A stretch of 64,000 nt of DNA from positions 1,240,001-1,304,000 of the forward strand of contig NZ_BMZQ01000001.1 of the NCBI RefSeq assembly GCF_014652875.1. The letters run 5' to 3'. The notes below the pieces were generated by a model. It was not told where the DNA came from. It saw only the letters and a program-made list of their open reading frames with translations, and made no database searches. The translations under genes and the position numbers were made by a program. Origin of the DNA: Tianweitania populi (GTDB lineage: Bacteria; Pseudomonadota; Alphaproteobacteria; Rhizobiales; Rhizobiaceae). Of the stretch, positions 23,656 to 31,778 are shown in pieces (the first letter of the stretch is position 1; every line of letters starts with the position of its first letter).

Positions 23656-24510
23656 ATGAACATCCTGTCGATCCAGTCCTGGGTTTCCTACGGCCATGTC
23701 GGCAATGCCTCGGCGGTGTTTCCTCTTCAGCGCATGGGCATCGATGTTTGGGCGATCAACACCGTCCAGTTTTCCAACCATACCGGCTACGGCAAGTGGA
23801 CCGGGCAGGTCTACACCGGCGAGAATGTTCGCGAACTGATCGACGGCATCGCCGAGCGCGGCGCGCTTGAGCGCTGCAACGGCGTGTTGTCCGGCTATAT
23901 GGGCGATGCCGGTATCGGCGAATCGATCCTTCACGCCGTGGCGCGCGTACGCGAAGCCAATCCGAACGCGCTGTACTGCTGCGATCCGGTCATCGGCGAT
24001 GTCGGGCGCGGTGTTTTCGTGCGGCCGGGCATTCCGGAATTCATGCGCGACCGCGCCGTCGCCGCAGCCGATATCGTCACGCCCAACCAGTTCGAGCTGG
24101 AATATCTCTCCGGCACTACGGTGGCGCATACGGCTGATCTCGAAGCAGCCATCGCGGCCGTGCATGCGATCGGCCCCAAGATCGTCATGGTCACCAGCGT
24201 GCGGCTGGATGATACGCCGGATGACGCGGTCGACATCGTTGTGTCAGCTGGTTCAGGCCTCATGCGCGTGCGCACGCCACTGCTGCCGATCGGCGTGAAT
24301 GGTGCGGGCGACGCGATTGCCGCCTTGTTCTTCGGCAAGTTCCTGCAGGAACAATCGGCGGAAGCTGCCCTCGCCCATGCCGCCAGCGCCACCCACGGCC
24401 TGCTCAAGCGCACCGCCGAAGCGGGCTCGCGCGAAATCCTGACGGTGGGCGCGCAGGACGAGTTCGTTTCCCCGACCACGCGCTTTTCGGTCGAACACCT
24501 CGCGAAGTGA
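23656..24510 (+). CDS. pdxY: Pyridoxal kinase
   Basis: This 284-residue ribokinase-family enzyme shows pyridoxal kinase landmarks: SIQSWVSYGHVGN at the start, SNHTGYG, GYMGDAG, YCCDPVIGD, TPNQFELEYLSG and the catalytic aspartate in NGAGDAIAALF. It phosphorylates pyridoxal to pyridoxal 5'-phosphate in the salvage pathway. Length and motifs are standard. It follows the activator gene by 91 bases with no clear terminator between them. The gene may support PLP-dependent steps such as glycine and serine interconversion, but a general salvage role is enough to explain it. Confidence 0.92.
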   Translation: MNILSIQSWVSYGHVGNASAVFPLQRMGIDVWAINTVQFSNHTGYGKWTGQVYTGENVRELIDGIAERGALERCNGVLSGYMGDAGIGESILHAVARVREANPNALYCCDPVIGDVGRGVFVRPGIPEFMRDRAVAAADIVTPNQFELEYLSGTTVAHTADLEAAIAAVHAIGPKIVMVTSVRLDDTPDDAVDIVVSAGSGLMRVRTPLLPIGVNGAGDAIAALFFGKFLQEQSAEAALAHAASATHGLLKRTAEAGSREILTVGAQDEFVSPTTRFSVEHLAK

Positions 24511-24514
24511 TCGC

Positions 24515-25408
24515 CTAGAACTTGCCGGTCTCGCGAAACCCTTCAAAGGTCGCACGAATATGATCGGCCGCTGCCCGAACAGGCGGCGAAGCGTTCGGCG
24601 CCATAAGCAGAGCGAGGTTGTAGGTCGACAATTCCGGCAAGCCATCCTTGGTGCCGAGCGCGACGATTTCGTCTCCGATGAAGCTCTTGGCCATGGGTGC
24701 TACCGCGAGATCGGCGATGATGGCAGCGCGCTGGCCAGCGGTGTGCGCGCTCATATAAGCAACGCGATACTCGCGGCCCTCCAAACCCAACGCCTCAAGC
24801 GCGTTGGCGCGCCAAACACAGCCTTCTTCCCAAAGCGAAACCGGCAAAGGCTCCCGCAGATGCGCCGACCCGCCTTTGGCACCGGCCCAAACCAGGGGCT
24901 CGGTCAGCAGGATCTCGGCGCCCTCGATATCCCTGCATGTGGTGACCAGCGTCAGATCAAGCTGGCGGTCGGCCAGCCGCCGCTTGAGGTTCGAGCTTTG
25001 ATCAATTGTCACATCCACCGCAATGGACGGATGAGATTGGGCGAAGCGCTTCAACACGGTGGGCAGGATGTGTTCGCCGTAATCGTCAGGTGAGCCCAAC
25101 CGCACCACGCCCGCAATATCCGGCATGACGAACTTGGACATGGCTTCCCGGTTAAGCGCGAGCAGCCTGCGCGCATAACCAAGCAGCATCTCGCCGTCTT
25201 TGGTCAGCGACACCGAACGCGCATCGCGAACGAAAACCTGCCGTCCGAGATTTTCTTCCAGCTTCTTAATCTGCATGGAAACGGCCGAGGGCGTCCGGAA
25301 AACAGCATTCGCCGCCAGCGTGAAGCTGCCGGTGTCGGCGATCGCCACGAAGGTCCTCAGCACATCCAGTTCAAGCAGAGGCAAAGGATGATTGAGAGGA
25401 GCGTTCAT
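24515..25408 (-). CDS. LysR-family transcriptional regulator
   Basis: This 297-residue protein has an N-terminal winged HTH (LDVLRTFVAIADTGSFTLAANAVFRTPSAVSMQIKKLE, written here in parts: LDVLRTFVAIADTGSF then LAANAVFRTPSAVSMQIKKL) and a LysR substrate-binding domain from about residue 95. The type with PDDYGE and a divergent DUF1127 gene is common in Hyphomicrobiales; these regulators probably control the small DUF1127 partner. The effector is unknown. It is convergent with pdxY (four bases apart) and divergent from the gene at 25523, with a 114-base intergenic region that should hold both promoters. Confidence 0.85.
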   Translation of the reverse strand: MNAPLNHPLPLLELDVLRTFVAIADTGSFTLAANAVFRTPSAVSMQIKKLEENLGRQVFVRDARSVSLTKDGEMLLGYARRLLALNREAMSKFVMPDIAGVVRLGSPDDYGEHILPTVLKRFAQSHPSIAVDVTIDQSSNLKRRLADRQLDLTLVTTCRDIEGAEILLTEPLVWAGAKGGSAHLREPLPVSLWEEGCVWRANALEALGLEGREYRVAYMSAHTAGQRAAIIADLAVAPMAKSFIGDEIVALGTKDGLPELSTYNLALLMAPNASPPVRAAADHIRATFEGFRETGKF

Positions 25409-25522
25409 TTTTCCTGATCCAAAGCTTCATCTGATTTCGTTCGATTGAACATTGTAGCTGACCCATAGTCAAGTGGACGGAAGCGGGATCATCCGCTTTC
25501 ACTACACTTAGGGAGAAGATCG

Positions 25523-25693
25523 ATGCGCATGTTCAACGATGTCACCCGCTTCGCAGCGATGTATTTGGCCCACCGCGCCCGTCTGCGCACGGAAAGGATG
25601 CTGGGTGCCCTGCCAACCGACATCCGCAAGGATATTGGTTGGCCAGACAGTGTTCATGAGCGGATCAGCTTCCAGCCGCCTGTGCAGAACTAG
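25523..25693 (+). CDS. DUF1127 small protein
   Basis: This 56-residue protein carries the DUF1127 pattern: an Arg-rich helix (LAHRARLRTERML) followed by LPTDIRKDIGWPD. Arg-rich DUF1127 proteins in alphaproteobacteria bind RNA in at least one studied case and influence small-RNA-dependent regulation and phosphate or carbon metabolism. It is divergently transcribed from a LysR gene, a frequent pairing. The ATG at 25523 has GGGAGAAG upstream. Confidence 0.8.
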   Translation: MRMFNDVTRFAAMYLAHRARLRTERMLGALPTDIRKDIGWPDSVHERISFQPPVQN

Positions 25694-25774
25694 GCGGCTG
25701 TTGCTGATGGGTCGCCGAACCAAGCGCTGCCCGACGCGTTGCTGCAACAAGCCCCTGAGACACAGGCCCACTTG

Positions 25775-26491
25775 ATGACCGAACCTTCCGCCTTGCCGTT
25801 CAAGCTCGATCCCGCGCCGAAGATCATCACCTTCGATTGCTATGGCACGCTGGTGCAATGGTACGAGGTGCTTCTGCGCGAGATCGGCGAAACGCTGGCA
25901 GCGCACGACCGGAAAGACGTGCCCGCTACCGCAATTCTCGACAGCTTTTCCGCGCAAAGCCGAAAGCTGACGGCAGAAAAGCCGCATCGGCTTTACAAGG
26001 AGATCCTGCGCATCGGCTTTGCGGCGGCCTTCCGTGAACATGGTGTGGCCCCGAGTGCAGACGAGATCGAGCGTATTGCCGTCTCGCCAACGACGATGGG
26101 ACCGCACGCGGAAGTTCCTGATGTCCTGCGGCGGCTGCGCGAACGCTACAAGATTGCAATTTTCACCAACTCGGATGACGACCTGATCGCACCGACCGTT
26201 GCGAAGATCGGGGTGCCCTTCGACTTCGTAATTACCGCCGAACAGGCTCAAGCCTACAAGCCGTCACGGCAGCTCTTTGATTACGCTTATGGCCAAATGG
26301 GCGTGACGCCGGACGAGACCGTGCATGTCGCCATGGGCATGTACTGGGACATGAAGGCGCGGCATGAGCTTGGGCTCCGCGGCATCTGGGTGAACCGGCG
26401 GGGCGAGATCGGCAATCCAGACTGGCTGCCTTATGCCGAAGTATCAGACCTGGAAGGCGCTGCCGCGTTGCTCTTTCCAACTGACCGTTGA
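25775..26491 (+). CDS. Haloacid dehalogenase, type II-like HAD hydrolase
   Basis: This 238-residue HAD enzyme has the nucleophile Asp21 in ITFDCYGTLVQW, motif II in FTNSDDD, a lysine in QAYKPSRQLF, and a final VAMGMYWDMKA segment in the place of the usual GDs-x-x-D acidic motif. The spelling of the first motif is that of type II L-2-haloacid dehalogenases. Most chromosomal homologues have untested substrates. The start at 25775 is the first Met near the domain; an upstream frame from 25739 is less likely. It is followed by about 290 bases without a recognised gene. Confidence 0.8.
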   Translation: MTEPSALPFKLDPAPKIITFDCYGTLVQWYEVLLREIGETLAAHDRKDVPATAILDSFSAQSRKLTAEKPHRLYKEILRIGFAAAFREHGVAPSADEIERIAVSPTTMGPHAEVPDVLRRLRERYKIAIFTNSDDDLIAPTVAKIGVPFDFVITAEQAQAYKPSRQLFDYAYGQMGVTPDETVHVAMGMYWDMKARHELGLRGIWVNRRGEIGNPDWLPYAEVSDLEGAAALLFPTDR

Positions 26492-26780
26492 TTGCCGCTC
26501 ATCTAAGCAACAAGACCATCACCCTCGCCAAAATCGCATGACGCACATGAGCCAGACGCAGGTCAGGTGATCTAGACTGGTAAAGGCTTGATTTGCTTGG
26601 CTGCAACAGAGTTTGCGCAAGCATAACAGTCACAGGCGATGTCGCATTTAATGCTAAGCACTTCGCATTCGCTGCTGCAAATGGTGCAGCGCAAGCCTAT
26701 ATCCGCGTCATCAACGGCCTGCCCCACCGAGCCAAACCCGACGGCACACCGTGTAACCTAACCTGCATGGAAAACGTGTC

Positions 26781-26918
26781 ATGAAGTTTCTGAAGCGCCT
26801 CTTCGGCAAGCGCCACTCGCGCAATATGGTGACCACCCTCGAGCGTCAGCGGCTGAGCCGCACGATGCCTGGCCAGAGCGCTGCAATGGCCGGCGCCCGT
26901 CTCGGCGTGCTCGTCTGA
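26781..26918 (+). CDS. Small basic protein (45 residues), hypothetical
   Basis: The frame encodes MKFLKRLFGKRHSR, a basic amphipathic start, then NMVTTLERQRL and a Met/Ala/Gly-rich end. The product is short, strongly basic and without a membrane span. It is too short for strong inference, but a clear intrinsic terminator follows at 26946. The family is unknown. Its basic amphipathic helix could contact membrane or nucleic acid. Confidence 0.45.
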   Translation: MKFLKRLFGKRHSRNMVTTLERQRLSRTMPGQSAAMAGARLGVLV

Positions 26919-26945
26919 TTAGCTTTGCCTTATTTAACTGTCTTG

Positions 26946-26979
26946 AACCGCGTCGATCCTGCGATCGGCGCGGTTTTTT
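26946..26979 (+). terminator. Intrinsic terminator
   Basis: AACCGCG and CGCGGTT arms (26946-26952 and 26969-26975) with an inner CGATC/GATCG stem are followed by six T residues. It ends transcription of the small gene at 26781. Confidence 0.85.
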
Positions 26980-27140
26980 GTTGCGCCTTGTTGAACAGGC
27001 GCCAGTTATTTCTTGACCGATAAGTCCTGCGTCTCCGCTTTTCGAGTTGACGCCGCCTCTATTCGGTCACTTAATCCATGTTGGTTTTGTAACCGAACCG
27101 TCGCGATCAATGATGACGGATCTTTAAAGGGGTAACACAA

Positions 27141-28139
27141 GTGTCGGCAAAGCAGACGCTCAAGCGCTCGATCGTTTTCTTTCTCGTGCCCGAATTCACA
27201 ATGATCGCTTTTGCGACAGCGATCGAACCGCTGCGTTCGGCCAATCGCATGTTGGGCTATGAAGCCTACAAATGGCGCCTGGCGAGCCTCGACGGCAAGC
27301 CGGTGCAAGGCTCAAACAACATCGAGATCAAGGCCGACACGTCGCTCGAAGACGAGCGCAAGAAGATGGCCGGCCCGGATCGCCCGTCGATGGTGATCGT
27401 GTGTGGCGGCACCAATGTCGAGGCCTACCAGAACAAGTCCGCCTTCGCCTGGCTGCGCGAGGAATATAATCGCGGCGTGTCGATCGGCGGGCTTTGCACC
27501 GGCGCTTACATCCTGGCCTCCGCCGGGCTGCTCGCCAACAAGCGCTGCGCCATCCACTGGGAAAATCTGCCCGGCTTCGCCGAAGCCTTCCCGAAGGCCA
27601 ACGTGTTCGCCGACCTCTATGAGATCGACCAGAACATCTATACCTGCGCCGGCGGCACGGCCGCGCTCGACATGATGCTGAAGCTGATCGGCGAAGATTT
27701 CGACGAATCACTCGTCAACCGCATCTGCGAACAGGTGCTGACCGACCGCGTCCGCAGCCCGACCGACCGCCAGCGCCTGCCGCTGCGCGCGCGCCTTGGC
27801 GTACAGAATTCCAAGGTCCTGTCGATCATCGAACTGATGGAAGCGAACCTCTCGGAGCCGTTGTCGCTGATCGAGATCGCCGACGATGTCGACCTGTCAC
27901 GCCGCCAGATTGAGCGGCTGTTCCGGCAGGAAATGGGTCGTTCTCCTGCCCGCTACTACCTCGAAATACGCCTCGACCGCGCCCGGCATCTGCTGATCCA
28001 GTCCTCGCTGCCGGTGGTGGAAGTGGCTGTGGCCTGCGGTTTCGTCTCGGCCTCGCATTTCTCAAAGTGCTATCGCGAGCTTTATGCCCGCTCGCCGCAG
28101 CAGGAGCGCGCTGACCGCAAGCAGTTGCTGGCGGCCTGA
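27141..28139 (+). CDS. GlxA-family regulator, GbdR-like
   Basis: This 332-residue regulator combines a GATase1/DJ-1-like N-terminal domain (about 8-190) with Cys119 in GGLCTGAYILASAG at the nucleophile-elbow position, and a C-terminal AraC HTH pair (about 225-325, with DLSRRQIERLFR and ACGFVSASHFSKCYR). This is the architecture of GbdR and CdhR, which sense glycine betaine, dimethylglycine or carnitine in Pseudomonas. The start is GTG at 27141, with AAAGGGG 10 bases upstream. Its neighbourhood holds a DMGDH-like flavoprotein at 29088, supporting a betaine or dimethylglycine response. The actual effector is not proven by sequence. Confidence 0.82.
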   Translation: MSAKQTLKRSIVFFLVPEFTMIAFATAIEPLRSANRMLGYEAYKWRLASLDGKPVQGSNNIEIKADTSLEDERKKMAGPDRPSMVIVCGGTNVEAYQNKSAFAWLREEYNRGVSIGGLCTGAYILASAGLLANKRCAIHWENLPGFAEAFPKANVFADLYEIDQNIYTCAGGTAALDMMLKLIGEDFDESLVNRICEQVLTDRVRSPTDRQRLPLRARLGVQNSKVLSIIELMEANLSEPLSLIEIADDVDLSRRQIERLFRQEMGRSPARYYLEIRLDRARHLLIQSSLPVVEVAVACGFVSASHFSKCYRELYARSPQQERADRKQLLAA

Positions 28140-28148
28140 GGGTTCGCC

Positions 28149-29000
28149 TTACCGGCTGTCCCACATCCAGCTGCGATTGCCCCACATCTTTTCGCCGACC
28201 TGACAGTCATAGGCGTTCCCCGCCTGTGCCAGAAGCACGGAGGGTTCCGCACCGTCGTAACGGGCCGGGATCGGCGTGAGCGGTCCGGCCAGTTCGAGCA
28301 CGAGCTTGCGGCGGATCGCTTCGGGGAACTGGCTCCAGTCGTGGACCGGCACCACGAAAGAGCCGGGGCCACCGATCACACAGCGGGTATAATAGGTATC
28401 GAGATCGGCAAAGTCATAGCTCGACATCGCTCCGCCCGCGGTCATCAACGGCAAGCCGTTGATGGTGATGCCTTGGCTAACGATCAGGTCGCGCACGCCG
28501 TCGACCGGCAGACCCTGATTGTTCGGGCCGTCGCCGGAAATGTCGATCACCCGCTTCATGCCGGAATAGCCGCTTTCGGCCAGCAGATCGCCGGCAAAGC
28601 TTAGCGCGGCTGAGATGGAAGTGCGGCGCGCGCTGTTCGGAACGCCAGCCTGCAGCTTGGCGGCCACGGCCTCGGCATCGGCCTGATTGGCGACCACCGT
28701 CCAGGGCACAACGACGCGCTGCATGCCATCGCCCGCCCATTCGAAATAGGTCAGCGCGATCTTGCCGTGCACACCATCCTGGATCGCCTGCACGACCTTG
28801 GCGTCGGTCAGCGCGGCCATATAGCCGCGACGCTGGATATCGAGCTCCATCGGCGACATGGACAGCGAAACGTCGACGGCAAGCACAAGCTCGACATCGA
28901 CCGGTTCAGCGGCTTGGGCGGGTACAGGAAGGAGAAGCGCGGCGAAGCTCGCCACGGCCAGTCTGCTCAGCCCTGACGGATAACCGGGCACGCACTGCAT
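28149..29000 (-). CDS. DUF1194 exported VWA-type protein
   Basis: This protein of about 283 residues has a signal peptide (hydrophobic core LAVASFAALLLPVPAQA) and a von Willebrand A-type domain with the DVSLSM metal site, matching DUF1194. It is likely periplasmic. The start at 29000 gives a normal leader; a start at 29051 is possible but would add 17 basic residues. The late segment CQVGEKMWGNRSWMWDSR carries one cysteine. No function is known for the family. It lies 87 bases after the flavoprotein gene on the same strand and may be co-transcribed, though a metabolic link is not obvious. Confidence 0.78.
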   Translation of the reverse strand: MQCVPGYPSGLSRLAVASFAALLLPVPAQAAEPVDVELVLAVDVSLSMSPMELDIQRRGYMAALTDAKVVQAIQDGVHGKIALTYFEWAGDGMQRVVVPWTVVANQADAEAVAAKLQAGVPNSARRTSISAALSFAGDLLAESGYSGMKRVIDISGDGPNNQGLPVDGVRDLIVSQGITINGLPLMTAGGAMSSYDFADLDTYYTRCVIGGPGSFVVPVHDWSQFPEAIRRKLVLELAGPLTPIPARYDGAEPSVLLAQAGNAYDCQVGEKMWGNRSWMWDSR

Positions 29001-29087
29001 GACCCGGATGATACGCGGCTTGTGACGAGGCGATAGCCGGAACTCGAGCATGGCCGCTCACGATACCGCGAGCGGCTGCTGCTAGCG

Positions 29088-31649
29088 TTAGCTGCGGGGC
29101 TTGAGGTTCTCCGGATCGTACAACGGCTTGTAACCGACAGCCGCAACTTCCACTGGGTAGGCCTCGCCGAAATACTCGACCTGAAGCTTGCGGCCTTGCC
29201 TCGCATAGGCATGCGGGAGATAGGCGAGCGCGATGTTCTTGCCGAGCGTCGGACCGTAAGCGACCGAGGAGGTGAAGGAGCGCCGGCCGAGCTCGTCCAC
29301 CAGCGTTTCGCCAGTGTCCGGATCCATTACCGGCATGATGCCGACCGGATAACGCGCTACGCCGTTCGCATCCGTATTGTCGGTCATCACCAACGTGCAG
29401 AGCGTCGCAGGTTGATGCGCCCGCGCCTTGTATTCCAGGTGCCTGGCCTTGCCGACGAAGTCCGCTTCCTTGACCTTCGGACGCGCGAGATCGGCTTCCA
29501 GAAGGTTGTATTCGGTCAGGAGATCGGCGTTCTGCAGGCGCAGGCTTTTCTCCATGCGGCGCGTATTGGCATAAGTCTCTACGCCGAACGGCATCACGCC
29601 GGTGGAGCGCAGCGCATCCCAGACGGCAAGGCCGTCTTCATAACGCATATGCAGCTCCCAACCCTGCTCGCCGACATAGGAAATGCGAAACGCCGTGACC
29701 TGAACGCCGCCGATCGTGATCGGCTTGATGGCGGCGAAGGGGAACGCATCAGGCTCCAGGCCGGCCGGATCTTCCACCACCTTTGCCAAGGTCGTGCGCG
29801 CGTTCGGCCCCCAGATGCCGATCGTGACGAACTTTTCCGTCACATCCGTGATGGTGACGTCGAAGCCGTTGTCTTGAGCAACCCGGCGCATGTAGTTGTA
29901 ATCACGCGGACCTGCATCGGCGCCGTCGATCAAGCGGCAACGGTCGGCCATGCGGACCACCGTGAAATCCGCGCGCACCATGCCTTCCTCATCCAGGAAG
30001 TGCGTGTAAATGCCCTTGCCGATATTGCTGTCGCCGCCAATCTTTGCTGCGCAGAGATATTCCAGCAGCGCGACATGATCAGGCCCCTCAATGTCATACA
30101 TCGAGAAATGCGACAGGTTCACGATGCCGACGTCCTCGCTCATGGCGAGATGTTCGGCATTGGACACGCGGTGGAAGAAGCGGTTGTCCCACTCGTTCTC
30201 ACGCACCGGCACGCGGTTGCCGTACTTCTCCAGCAACGGCTCGTTGGCGGCATAGCCATGCGCGCGCTCCCAACCGCCTAGCTCCATGAAGTAGCCGCCA
30301 AGCTCCACCTCACGCTCATAGAAGGGCGAACGGCGAACACCGCGTCCCTTCGAGAACGGCTCGCGGGGATGAACGGCGGGGTTGTAAACCTTCATCGCCG
30401 TTTCAGAGCAACGGTCGAAGATGAACTGCTCTTCCGTCTGGTGCGGGTAAAAGCGCGAATAATCGATGGCGTGATGATCGATCACCGTGCGGCCATCCGT
30501 CATCCAGTCGGCAATGAGCTTGCCCATACCAGGACCGTCCTTCACCCAGATGCCGACGGCGTACCACAGCCCGCGCACCTTCTGGCTTTCGCCCATGGAG
30601 GGCCCGCCGTCGCTGGAAACCTGCAGCAGACCGTTGAAGGAATGACCTTCATTGTAGCCGAGTTCGCCCAGGATCGGCGTCAGCTCCATGGCGCGCTCCA
30701 GCGGCTCCATGATCTGTTCCATGTCGAGATCGCGCTGTGACGGCGACTGGCGCGACTCATGCTTGGTAAGGAGTTCGCGCGGGTGAACGAGGCGCGGATT
30801 GGTTTCCTCGTAATAGCCCCACTCGATCTGACCGCCTTCGGCCGTTCGGGGATCGCCGGTGTCGCGCATATAGGCGGAGTTGCCTTGGTCGCGCAGCAAC
30901 GGCCATCCGATCTCCTTGCCCGTACCGGCAAACTCATTGTAGGGGCCGAAGAAGGTCAGCGGATGATCGATCGGCATGACCGGCAGGTCTTCGCCGGCCA
31001 TCGCAGCGGTCAGGCGACCCCAGATTCCGGTGCAGACCACGACGTAATCGGCCATGATCGTGCCGCGGCCGGTCACCACGCCCTTGATGCGACCGTCCTC
31101 GATCACGAGGTCGGTGGCTTCGGTGTTGGCGAAAGCCTGCAGCTTGCCGGCAGCGACACCCTGGTCGACCAGCTTGCCGGCAACGGTCTGCGAGCGCGGA
31201 ATGACGAGGCCGGCATCCGGATCCCACAACCCGCCCTGCACCAGGCTTTCCTCGATGAGCGGGAATTTCTCCTTGATCTCGGCAGGCTCGATCAGCCGAG
31301 CGCGCGTGCCGAACGCTTTGGCCGATGCGATCTTGCGCTTGATCTCGTCCATGCGCGCATCGTCGCCGACGCGCGCGACTTCAAGGCCACCGACGCGGGC
31401 GTAGTGGCCCATCTTCTCGAAGAAATCGATCGAATACTGCGTCGTCCAGACCGACAGGAAATCGTGGCTGGTCGTGTAGCAGAAGTCCGAAGCATGGGCG
31501 GTGGAGCCGACATCGGTTGGAATGCCGGATGTGTCGATGCCGACAATATCGTCCCAGCCGCGCTCGATCAGATGATGCGCGACCGACGCGCCCACGATGC
31601 CGCCCAGCCCGATGATGACGACCTTCGCCTCCGCCGGAAACGCTGCCAT
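29088..31649 (-). CDS. DMGDH/sarcosine dehydrogenase-like flavoprotein with GcvT domain 2
   Basis: This 853-residue protein has the same architecture as the one at 5698: a DAO-type FAD domain (GLGGIVG at 14-20), a linker domain, then GcvT folate-binding and GcvT C-terminal domains from about residue 440. His52 in STAHASDF is at the place of the covalent FAD histidine. The start at 31649 has GGAG upstream. Its sequence differs clearly from the first paralogue, so it may act on a different N-methyl substrate, such as sarcosine against dimethylglycine. A TGTCGCAAA element lies 66 bases upstream, shared with the methyltransferase 2/corrinoid promoter. Confidence 0.84.
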   Translation of the reverse strand: MAAFPAEAKVVIIGLGGIVGASVAHHLIERGWDDIVGIDTSGIPTDVGSTAHASDFCYTTSHDFLSVWTTQYSIDFFEKMGHYARVGGLEVARVGDDARMDEIKRKIASAKAFGTRARLIEPAEIKEKFPLIEESLVQGGLWDPDAGLVIPRSQTVAGKLVDQGVAAGKLQAFANTEATDLVIEDGRIKGVVTGRGTIMADYVVVCTGIWGRLTAAMAGEDLPVMPIDHPLTFFGPYNEFAGTGKEIGWPLLRDQGNSAYMRDTGDPRTAEGGQIEWGYYEETNPRLVHPRELLTKHESRQSPSQRDLDMEQIMEPLERAMELTPILGELGYNEGHSFNGLLQVSSDGGPSMGESQKVRGLWYAVGIWVKDGPGMGKLIADWMTDGRTVIDHHAIDYSRFYPHQTEEQFIFDRCSETAMKVYNPAVHPREPFSKGRGVRRSPFYEREVELGGYFMELGGWERAHGYAANEPLLEKYGNRVPVRENEWDNRFFHRVSNAEHLAMSEDVGIVNLSHFSMYDIEGPDHVALLEYLCAAKIGGDSNIGKGIYTHFLDEEGMVRADFTVVRMADRCRLIDGADAGPRDYNYMRRVAQDNGFDVTITDVTEKFVTIGIWGPNARTTLAKVVEDPAGLEPDAFPFAAIKPITIGGVQVTAFRISYVGEQGWELHMRYEDGLAVWDALRSTGVMPFGVETYANTRRMEKSLRLQNADLLTEYNLLEADLARPKVKEADFVGKARHLEYKARAHQPATLCTLVMTDNTDANGVARYPVGIMPVMDPDTGETLVDELGRRSFTSSVAYGPTLGKNIALAYLPHAYARQGRKLQVEYFGEAYPVEVAAVGYKPLYDPENLKPRS

Positions 31650-31714
31650 ATCCAACCACTCCAACCTTGATTTGCGCCGCAGACTATAGAGCGTTTCGAG
31701 GCGAATGCAGCCTG

Positions 31715-31723
31715 TTTGCGACA
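31715..31723 (-). promoter_or_regulatory. TGTCGCAAA-type element, site 3
   Basis: On the minus strand this reads TGTCGCAAA, identical to nine bases of site 1 at 15404. It is 66 bases before the start of flavoprotein 2. A nine-base match alone is weak, but the location upstream of another demethylation gene makes it worth listing. Confidence 0.3.
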
Positions 31724-31778
31724 TGGCGAAAACGCGCCGCGACCTGAGCTGCCAAGGCTTGTCAGGATGATGACCGTC

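Noticed and set aside
26593-26784. 63-codon frame between the HAD hydrolase and the small basic protein
   Set aside because: It would start with TTG, lacks a ribosome site, overlaps the next gene and matches nothing recognised; the rest of 26492-26780 shows no clear signal.
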